From VBAS01 sp044867875 (GTDB lineage: Bacteria > Bacteroidota > Bacteroidia > Chitinophagales > Chitinophagaceae), in contig JBIOVR010000298.1 in NCBI GenBank assembly GCA_044867875.1, positions 1 through 5,397 on the forward strand: DNA of 5,397 nt, written 5' to 3'. The position numbers were made by a program, and so were the translations under genes. Positions 1 to 4,476 of the stretch are shown here, piece after piece (position 1 is the first letter of the stretch; each line of letters starts with the position of its first letter). Below the pieces are notes generated by a model. The model did not search any database. It worked only from the letters and a program-made list of their open reading frames with translations, and had not been told where the DNA came from.

Positions 1-614
1 CCATGACCGATCTGTGATCGGACAGCTTTACTCAACTCATCAAGTCCTGCAACTTCTTCTGCACCTTGTGGCAACTCCACATCAGGCGACGGTGATTTAG
101 GTCCATATGTTCCTTTTACAACAATGGCTCTTGTTGCTACGATCATTCTTGGCCCGGGTATTACTCCTTTTTCAATTGCTTTCTTCAAACCAACATCATC
201 ATACATAGCTCCTTCAGTCCCCAGGTCTCTTACTGTTGTAAAACCTGCCATCAATGTTGCCTTTGCATGGTTTACGGCTCTTGCAGTTCTTTCAGCTCTT
301 GATTCTTTCAGCACCTGGTCATCCCAACTTGTTTCATTATAAGGATGAAGGAATAAATGTGAATGACCTTCGATCAATCCAGGTAATAAGGTCATTCCTT
401 TTAGTTCAATAACCTCACTACCTGCTGGCAATTTGAACATCATTGCTCCCGCCTGTTCTATTTTATTATTCTTTACTAATACCACCCAACCGGTTTGCAT
501 AGTTTCTCCATCAAATACACGATCAGGTTTTAATAAAATGTATTTGTCGGGTTGTTGAGAAAAAGAAACGATTACATGAACAAGAAAGATGAGAGATAGA
601 AATACTTTTCGCAT
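1..614 (-). CDS. Exported amidohydrolase, imidazolonepropionase-like (5' part, runs off left edge)
   Basis: I translated this frame by hand from the ATG at 614-612; it stays open to base 1, giving 204 complete codons of the N-terminal part. Residues 1-20 (MRKVFLSLIFLVHVIVSFSQ) look like a Sec signal peptide: a basic start, then a hydrophobic stretch, with a Ser/Gln-rich end. The mature part begins with the small beta domain seen in amidohydrolases (VFDGETMQTGWVVLVKNNKI, about 34-53). The first metal-binding motif LLPGLIEGHSH follows, with His84 and His86 as expected ligands. The stretch MAGFTTVRDLGT (about 122-133) and then GVIPGPRM (150-157) are typical of COG1228 imidazolonepropionase/Xaa-Pro dipeptidase-like enzymes. 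The family hydrolyses cyclic amides or dipeptides with bound metal; the substrate here cannot be told. The carbamylated Lys, later His residues and catalytic Asp lie outside the window. The export signal suggests action in the periplasm. No Shine-Dalgarno precedes the start, as is usual in Bacteroidota. Confidence 0.88.
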   Translation of the reverse strand, partial: MRKVFLSLIFLVHVIVSFSQQPDKYILLKPDRVFDGETMQTGWVVLVKNNKIEQAGAMMFKLPAGSEVIELKGMTLLPGLIEGHSHLFLHPYNETSWDDQVLKESRAERTARAVNHAKATLMAGFTTVRDLGTEGAMYDDVGLKKAIEKGVIPGPRMIVATRAIVVKGTYGPKSPSPDVELPQGAEEVAGLDELSKAVRSQIGH

Positions 615-762
615 GATTGCTGAATATAGATTTAAATGTACAAGAGTGCGACCCTTCGCTTCGCTCTGGGTAAACTGCGACGCAATTGCTCAATGTTGAA
701 AAGAACGTTGAATGGAGCGTCGCAAGTAAAGTTAAATAGTAATCCTGCAGCTGGGCTCATAA
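615..762. other. Intergenic gap between amidohydrolase and mini-GNAT genes
   Basis: This gap of 148 bases holds no reading frame I can support. About half of it (646-725) is the palindromic repeat listed separately. On the minus strand, 640-633 reads TACATTTA, a 7/8 match to the Bacteroidota -7 element TAnnTTTG, about 18 bases before the amidohydrolase start. I see no TTG at the expected distance upstream, where the repeat sits, so a promoter for that gene is only a weak suggestion. I find no hairpin followed by a clear T-run in either direction. Confidence 0.5.
646..725. repeat. REP/MITE-like palindromic repeat
   Basis: The core is a long imperfect hairpin: TGCGACGC at 676-683 is the exact reverse complement of GCGTCGCA at 717-724. 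Inside it TCAATGTT (690-697) pairs with AACGTTGA (704-711) through one G-T wobble around the loop GAAAAG. To the left, TGCGAC (647-652) is a direct copy of 676-681, so the outer ends of the element (TGCGAC at 647, GTCGCA at 719-724) are inverted terminal repeats. Between them lies ACCC-(13 nt)-GGGT (651-671), enclosing a CTTCGCTTCGCTC tract. The compact palindromic structure, intergenic position and lack of coding potential fit a dispersed REP or non-autonomous mobile element. Part of it recurs at 2380-2407. Copy number in the genome cannot be seen from here. Confidence 0.6.
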
Positions 763-1047
763 TTATTTTGCCAATACATCAGCAAACTCCGGCTTCCTTT
801 TAAAAACAGAATTTGCAAATGGACATAATGGAATTATTTTAATATCGTGAGCTCTTGCAAACTCGACAGCGGTTTTCACAAGCTGCATGCCCACATTTTG
901 CCCCTTCAGCTCCTCGCTTACTTCGGTGTGCTCGATAATCATTTTATCGGGTGAGGGCATTGTATAAACCATTTCTGCAACTATTTTTTCATCGTTGTTC
1001 ACATAAAACATTCCTTTTGTTCCGACCTTCTTATTTTTTATGACCAT
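763..1047 (-). CDS. Small GNAT-family N-acetyltransferase (PF14542 type, 94 aa)
   Basis: The 94-residue product matches the short single-domain GCN5-related acetyltransferases of the YjdJ / At1g77540 type (Pfam Acetyltransf_CG). It begins with short beta strands and reaches the characteristic IIEHTEVSEELKGQNVGMQL (37-56), where EHTEV is the family signature and KGQNVG corresponds to the acetyl-CoA pyrophosphate loop ([QR]xxGxG/A; here the last Gly is kept and the middle one is Asn). The C-terminal half contains IIPLCPFA with Cys75, a residue conserved in the family and proposed to matter for catalysis, followed by the aromatic/basic tail. Length is normal for the family, about 90-110 residues. 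The substrate is unknown; these proteins are probably cytoplasmic. The start lies 13 nt after the stop of the upstream membrane acyltransferase gene, so the two are probably one transcript. Confidence 0.85.
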   Translation of the reverse strand: MVIKNKKVGTKGMFYVNNDEKIVAEMVYTMPSPDKMIIEHTEVSEELKGQNVGMQLVKTAVEFARAHDIKIIPLCPFANSVFKRKPEFADVLAK

Positions 1048-1060
1048 GGTTATATAAATA

Positions 1061-2170
1061 TCAAAGCTTAAAAAATATTTTTTTCCTGTATAAGAAATAG
1101 CACAGTAGCCATTCCAATGTGAAAATACAAAGCGAAGTGATAATAAGCTTAAGATTTTCCGGTGTATTAATAAAACCCATCAACCCGTTTGTTGCGATAC
1201 CGACATAACGATTGAACCATCCGCCTAAAATTTCAAAGAATAGATAAATGAAGATTGAATTCATGCTTATTACAATAAAAAACTTAAGATATTTTTTATG
1301 ATCAAGAACATCGATCCACCAATAACAAACTGCTAAACCAATTAAACACCACCCGAGAGATGCAAGTGTGAAAGAACTGGTCGCAATTCTTTTAATAATG
1401 GGAGTGATGCCTGCAATATCAAGACCATAACCAACGATAAGACAAATAACAGCCCAGATCAATAATGGTTTTATTTTTTCTTTACCTGATAACAAAAGCT
1501 TACCCGCCAATGCTCCTGCAATTGTATGTACAGCGGTTGGAATACAATTAATAGCTACCCATCCGTCTTTATTAATTTTATTCATTAACAACAGATCTGT
1601 ATAGTTCCCAAAATTATGTTGATCAGTAAAAGGTTGATCGAAGCCGGCAACATTGGTAAAGCGATAAAGCACTTCTGTGAGAAGCAATAATCCAACGCAT
1701 ATCATAATTTGTTTTGTTGCCGACAAGCGAAAGATCAGGAAAGCAACCAAAGTTGTAAAAGATAATTGCGTAAGTACATCCCATAATTCAAAAGAAAGCC
1801 CCTTCGGTTTTATTGCATAATCAAGCACACCCCAGAAAAAAAGCCAGAAACATCTTTTCAGAATTTTTTTAAAAGACTGGTTCCATGTCATGCCCTGGCT
1901 CGCTTGTTTATGAAGTGAGAAAGCCATAGCAGTACCCGCAATAAACATGAAACCCGGTTGTATAAGATCCCAAAAACGCAGACCATTCCATGGATGATGA
2001 AAGAACTGCAGAAAAAAGCTATGCATGAAACTGTTATCCCCTGATGCATCACTCAAGTGTTCATATAAGCCGGTGCTTTCCATAGCCAGCAAAACCATGA
2101 TCAGGCCACGCATAAAATCAAGGGAAAGTAAGCGTTTGTCACTTTGGGAAGTGACAGCTGCAGCAAGCAT
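1061..2170 (-). CDS. Multi-pass membrane acyltransferase, DUF5009 / HGSNAT-like
   Basis: This 369-residue integral membrane protein has about ten hydrophobic segments (roughly 17-31, 67-85, 105-120, 132-149, 154-168, 212-226, 235-254, 266-286, 296-316 and 342-360). It opens with RLLSLDFMRG (13-22), the (S)LDxxRG signature of DUF5009/DUF1624 and heparan-alpha-glucosaminide N-acetyltransferase relatives. HHPWNGLRFWDLIQPGFMFI (58-77) aligns with the HxxWNG...DLxxPxFxFIxG block of that family. His58 occupies the position of the active-site His proposed for human HGSNAT, which carries acetyl from cytosolic acetyl-CoA across the membrane to a sugar amine. Further family blocks are WVAINCIPTAVHTIAG (204-219) and TPIIKRIATSSFTLASLGW (256-274). 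The acceptor is unknown; a glycan amine is a reasonable inference. The gene is divergent from the trp operon and precedes a mini-GNAT gene. The ATG at 2170 was chosen because it sits just before the RLLSLD motif and 17 nt from a promoter-like element; a start at residue 20 would cut the signature. Confidence 0.87.
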   Translation of the reverse strand: MLAAAVTSQSDKRLLSLDFMRGLIMVLLAMESTGLYEHLSDASGDNSFMHSFFLQFFHHPWNGLRFWDLIQPGFMFIAGTAMAFSLHKQASQGMTWNQSFKKILKRCFWLFFWGVLDYAIKPKGLSFELWDVLTQLSFTTLVAFLIFRLSATKQIMICVGLLLLTEVLYRFTNVAGFDQPFTDQHNFGNYTDLLLMNKINKDGWVAINCIPTAVHTIAGALAGKLLLSGKEKIKPLLIWAVICLIVGYGLDIAGITPIIKRIATSSFTLASLGWCLIGLAVCYWWIDVLDHKKYLKFFIVISMNSIFIYLFFEILGGWFNRYVGIATNGLMGFINTPENLKLIITSLCIFTLEWLLCYFLYRKKIFFKL

Positions 2171-2187
2171 AAGCGGTTTATTTTAGA

Positions 2188-2218
2188 AAAAGGTAGACGA
2201 ATAATTGGAAAAATTCAA
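2188..2218 (-). promoter_or_regulatory. Candidate promoter for the membrane acyltransferase/GNAT pair
   Basis: Read on the minus strand, TTG (2218-2216) is followed after 20 nt by TACCTTTT (2195-2188), a 7/8 match to the Bacteroidota sigma-ABfr -7 element TAnnTTTG with the usual -33 TTG spacing. The element ends 17 nt before the ATG at 2170, so the 5' untranslated region would be only about 10-15 nt. The call rests on sequence match alone. Confidence 0.4.
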
Positions 2219-2235
2219 AAAAGCATTCATATTTG
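2205..2235 (+). promoter_or_regulatory. Candidate promoter for the trp leader and operon
   Basis: TTG at 2205-2207 and CATATTTG at 2228-2235 are separated by 20 nt and match the Bacteroidota promoter pattern TTG-(about 20)-TAnnTTTG with one mismatch, C for T at 2228. Transcription would begin around 2240-2243, at or just before the leader peptide ATG at 2243. It overlaps the opposed promoter candidate at 2188-2218. A second, weaker -7-like match (TATTTTAG at 2179-2186) would give a longer 5' end, but it lacks a properly spaced TTG. Confidence 0.4.
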
Positions 2236-2242
2236 TAATGCA

Positions 2243-2299
2243 ATGAAACAAGCAAATCAATATTGGTGGTGGCATACAAACTCTTTCGGGGTGCTGTAA
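2243..2299 (+). CDS. trpL: trp operon leader peptide (18 aa, three tandem Trp codons)
   Basis: ATG at 2243 opens an 18-codon frame, MKQANQYWWWHTNSFGVL, ending at TAA 2297-2299. Codons 8-10 are TGG TGG TGG (2264-2272). Three consecutive Trp codons in a tiny frame just before trpE, together with the terminator and competing hairpin that follow, mark it as an attenuation leader; its translation, not its product, is the signal. The Trp codons lie about 12 nt before the antiterminator arm (2284-2291). A ribosome stalled there should leave the arm free, while one at the stop codon, 6 nt past the arm, would cover it. The ATG at 2238 is in another frame and meets a stop after two codons. No Shine-Dalgarno is seen. 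The symbol follows the enterobacterial analogue by function; no sequence homology is claimed. Confidence 0.9.
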   Translation: MKQANQYWWWHTNSFGVL

Positions 2300-2336
2300 G
2301 TCATTACTGTATTGTATAAATATATATGCCCCGAAA
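2284..2336 (+). promoter_or_regulatory. trp attenuator antiterminator hairpin
   Basis: TTTCGGGG at 2284-2291, inside the leader peptide frame, is exactly complementary to CCCCGAAA at 2329-2336, giving an 8-bp helix that G-T pairs at 2292/2328 and 2293/2327 could extend. The loop of about 37 nt contains the leader stop codon and a minor GTAA/TTAC hairpin (2296-2307). The 3' arm is the same segment that forms the 5' arm of the terminator, so the two structures exclude each other. This pairing should form when the leader ribosome is held at the Trp codons, permitting read-through into trpE. Confidence 0.85.
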
Positions 2337-2352
2337 TAGTTCGGGGTTTTTT
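2329..2352 (+). terminator. trp attenuator terminator
   Basis: CCCCGAA (2329-2335), a 4-nt loop ATAG and TTCGGGG (2340-2346) form a perfect 7-bp stem with four G-C pairs at its base. Six T residues (2347-2352) and a further T-rich stretch to 2357 follow. This is a standard intrinsic terminator placed 92 nt before trpE. As its 5' arm is shared with the antiterminator, it is expected to be conditional, forming when Trp-charged tRNA is abundant. Confidence 0.92.
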
Positions 2353-2379
2353 ATTTTGTAGCCGGCTGATGGAACTCTG

Positions 2380-2407
2380 ATTGAGCAAAGTTGCGACGCT
2401 CCGTTCA
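2380..2407 (+). repeat. Diverged fragment of the 646-725 repeat in the trpE 5' region
   Basis: TGCGACGCTCCGTTCA (2392-2407) matches the reverse complement of 709-724 at 15 of 16 positions. Immediately before it, ATTGAGCAA (2380-2388) is identical to the reverse complement of 686-694. The two blocks occur in a different relative order from the first copy, and the inverted partner GCGTCGCA is missing, so the hairpin cannot form. It looks like a rearranged or decayed copy. It lies downstream of the attenuator and within the expected trpE leader transcript. Confidence 0.5.
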
Positions 2408-2444
2408 TCACCTGTGCTACTATGAAACAAATTGAAAAGTCATT

Positions 2445-3860
2445 ATGAAGAAAATTGAAGTTTTAACCACCTGCAAAAAATTGCTTGCCGATGTGTACAC
2501 ACCTGTAAGTATTTACCTGCGTCTTCGTGATCGTTTCAGGGATACGGTGCTGCTTGAAAGTACGGATCATCATGCCGCTGAAAACAGTTATTCATTTATT
2601 TGTGTCAATGCAATTGGCGGAATTGAGATCACCTCGACAAAAAATGTTGAATTCAAACTTCCGGGCCAGAAGCCTGAACGGATTGACATAAAAAATATAA
2701 TGGAAGTGCCGCGGCTCATTTGGGATTTTGCAAACAGGTTTGATTGTGCAAAAAAGGAAACAAAAGAAATAAAATTTGCGCAGGGGCTATTTGGTTATAC
2801 TTCTTATGATGCCGTTCAGTTTTTTGATACAGTAAAACTAAAAACACAAAAGACAGTACCTCTTATTCCTTTAATGCGTTACCGGGTTTACCAGTATGTT
2901 ATTGTATTTAATCATTTCAAGGATGAATTATATATCTGCGAAAACCAGATTAATGGAATTGAGAGTGAGATGCCGGTTGTTGAATCATTGATCCGTAGTA
3001 AAGATGTTCCTGTTTTTCCTTTTAAAAGAAAAGGAGATGAAAGTTCAAATATTACTGATAAAGAGTACAAGAATATGGTGGACAAGGGAATTGCGAGTTG
3101 TCACCGAGGAGATGTGTTCCAGATCGTATTAAGCAGAAGATTTCAGCAAGGTTTTACCGGAGATGAATTCAATGTTTATCGTTCTCTTCGTAGCATCAAT
3201 CCTTCTCCTTATTTATTTTTCTTTGATTATGGCGATTATAAATTGATGGGCTCCTCCCCGGAATCACAATTGATCATTCAAAATGGAAAAGCGATCGTTC
3301 ATCCCATTGCCGGCACATTCAGAAGAACAGGAGATGATGATAAAGATCATCTTGCTGCTGAATTATTAAGAGGAGATAAAAAAGAGAATGCCGAACATGT
3401 GATGCTTGTCGATCTTGCCCGGAATGATCTTAGCAGGATATGTGATGATGTAACGGTTACTCATTATAAAGATATCCAGTATTACAGTCATGTCATTCAC
3501 ATGGTGAGTGAAGTAAATGGTATGGTAAGAACCGGTAGCAACCCTTTTGAATTGCTGGCAAAAACATTTCCTGCCGGAACGCTGAGCGGTGCTCCAAAAA
3601 TAAAAGCAATTGAACTGATCGATGGTTATGAACCAACAGCAAGAAATTATTATGGCGGTGCTATTGGCTTTATGGGATTTGATGGCAGCTGCAATCATGC
3701 CATCATGATACGTACTTTTTTAAGTATGCAAAACACCTTGACTTACCAGGCGGGGGCTGGCGTAGTAGCTGCAAGCAAACCTGAGAGTGAATTACAGGAA
3801 GTGAATAATAAGTTGGGAGCATTGAAGAAAGCGATTGAGTTTGCTGAACAATTATTTTAA
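2445..3860 (+). CDS. trpE: Anthranilate synthase component I
   Basis: TrpE converts chorismate to anthranilate using ammonia from TrpG, the first committed step of tryptophan synthesis in the cytoplasm. The 471-residue length is normal. The N-terminal domain carries LLES (36-39) and the chorismate-binding domain carries NPSPYLFFFDYG (252-263); both regions form the Trp feedback site in characterised TrpE proteins. Catalytic-domain blocks follow in order: GSSPESQL (269-276), PIAGTFRR (287-294), ENAEHVMLVDLARNDLSRI (314-332, including acidic residues expected near Mg2+), SHVIHMVSEV (348-357), AGTLSGAPKIKAIELIDGYE (377-396), YYGGAIGF (402-409) and GAGVVAASKPESELQEVNNK (437-456). The feedback motifs and adjacent trpG favour TrpE over aminodeoxychorismate synthase PabB or isochorismate synthase. 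It is the first structural gene behind the attenuator at 2243-2352. The start has an AT-rich upstream sequence and no Shine-Dalgarno. Confidence 0.97.
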   Translation: MKKIEVLTTCKKLLADVYTPVSIYLRLRDRFRDTVLLESTDHHAAENSYSFICVNAIGGIEITSTKNVEFKLPGQKPERIDIKNIMEVPRLIWDFANRFDCAKKETKEIKFAQGLFGYTSYDAVQFFDTVKLKTQKTVPLIPLMRYRVYQYVIVFNHFKDELYICENQINGIESEMPVVESLIRSKDVPVFPFKRKGDESSNITDKEYKNMVDKGIASCHRGDVFQIVLSRRFQQGFTGDEFNVYRSLRSINPSPYLFFFDYGDYKLMGSSPESQLIIQNGKAIVHPIAGTFRRTGDDDKDHLAAELLRGDKKENAEHVMLVDLARNDLSRICDDVTVTHYKDIQYYSHVIHMVSEVNGMVRTGSNPFELLAKTFPAGTLSGAPKIKAIELIDGYEPTARNYYGGAIGFMGFDGSCNHAIMIRTFLSMQNTLTYQAGAGVVAASKPESELQEVNNKLGALKKAIEFAEQLF

Positions 3861-3883
3861 ATGTTAGAATATAAATAGAGCAG

Positions 3884-4465
3884 ATGAAGATATTAGTATT
3901 CGATAATTATGATTCTTTCACTTACAACCTTGTTCACCTGGTTGAAAAGATCACACATGTAAAAGTGGATGTGCATCGCAATGACCAGATACCAATGGAA
4001 AAAGTAAAGGAGTATGATAAGATCATATTGTCGCCGGGTCCGGGAATCCCAGAAGAAGCTGGGTTGCTTTTGCCATTGATAAAAGAGTATGCTTCATCAA
4101 AATCAATTTTGGGAGTTTGTTTAGGTCACCAGGCAATTGGGCAGGCATTTGGAGGGGAACTCATAAATCTTAGTTCAGTGTTTCATGGAGTAGCAACGCC
4201 AGTGAAAGTTAAAAATGAAAAGTCAATAGTAAAAAGCTTCCTATTTGAAGGACTACCTAATGAACTTGAAGTAGGTCGTTATCATTCATGGGTTGTTTCA
4301 ACAGAAAATTTTCCAGACTCATTAGAAATTACAGCCGAAGATGAAACGGGAATGATAATGGGTCTACAACATAAAACGTATGATGTGCAGGGAGTGCAGT
4401 TTCATCCTGAAAGTGTATTGACGCCGATGGGTGAAGAGATAATGAAGAATTGGTTAAAGAAATAA
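3884..4465 (+). CDS. trpG: Anthranilate synthase component II (glutamine amidotransferase)
   Basis: TrpG is the class I glutamine amidotransferase subunit that hydrolyses glutamine and delivers ammonia to TrpE. The 193-residue protein starts with the canonical MKILVFDNYDSFTYNLV, which fixes the ATG. It then shows the oxyanion-loop motif SPGPG (50-54), the nucleophile elbow GVCLGHQAIGQAFGG with Cys79, HG (101-102), RYHS (132-135), and the C-terminal GVQFHPES carrying His174 and Glu176 of the catalytic triad. All catalytic residues are intact and length is typical for a stand-alone TrpG, so it is not fused to TrpD. The gap after trpE is 23 nt and before trpD 11 nt. A TrpG of this kind could also serve a PabB protein (PabA role), but the position favours tryptophan synthesis. 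Confidence 0.97.
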   Translation: MKILVFDNYDSFTYNLVHLVEKITHVKVDVHRNDQIPMEKVKEYDKIILSPGPGIPEEAGLLLPLIKEYASSKSILGVCLGHQAIGQAFGGELINLSSVFHGVATPVKVKNEKSIVKSFLFEGLPNELEVGRYHSWVVSTENFPDSLEITAEDETGMIMGLQHKTYDVQGVQFHPESVLTPMGEEIMKNWLKK

Positions 4466-4476
4466 TTACAGATAAG

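Larger units (their letters stand above)
2171..2444. other. Divergent intergenic region with trp control elements
   Basis: The 274 bases between the membrane acyltransferase start and trpE hold two overlapping opposed promoter candidates, a Trp-rich leader peptide gene, an antiterminator/terminator pair and a diverged repeat fragment, each listed separately. The remaining 92 bases from the T-run to the trpE ATG contain a short palindrome AGCCGGCT (2360-2367) and no further reading frame I can support. The trpE start has no Shine-Dalgarno sequence. Confidence 0.7.

Noticed and set aside
124..342. Plus-strand 72-codon open frame
   Set aside because: It lies wholly antisense to the amidohydrolase, whose frame has a signal peptide and metal-binding motifs; the plus-strand product has no recognisable features.
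676..724. Hairpin as intrinsic terminator for the GNAT or amidohydrolase side
   Set aside because: The stem is followed by no clear T-run in either direction, so I list it as a repeat only.
2243..2352. T-box, TRAP-binding site or tryptophan riboswitch as the trp control element
   Set aside because: There are no T-box sequence blocks and no series of spaced GAG/TAG triplets; the Trp codons and competing hairpins explain the region better.
3366..3698. Minus-strand 110-codon open frame
   Set aside because: Antisense shadow of the conserved catalytic part of trpE.
3861..3878. Five-codon ATG frame directly after the trpE stop
   Set aside because: The frame (MLEYK) is too short and has no regulatory codons or following hairpin; it is probably ordinary spacer before trpG.
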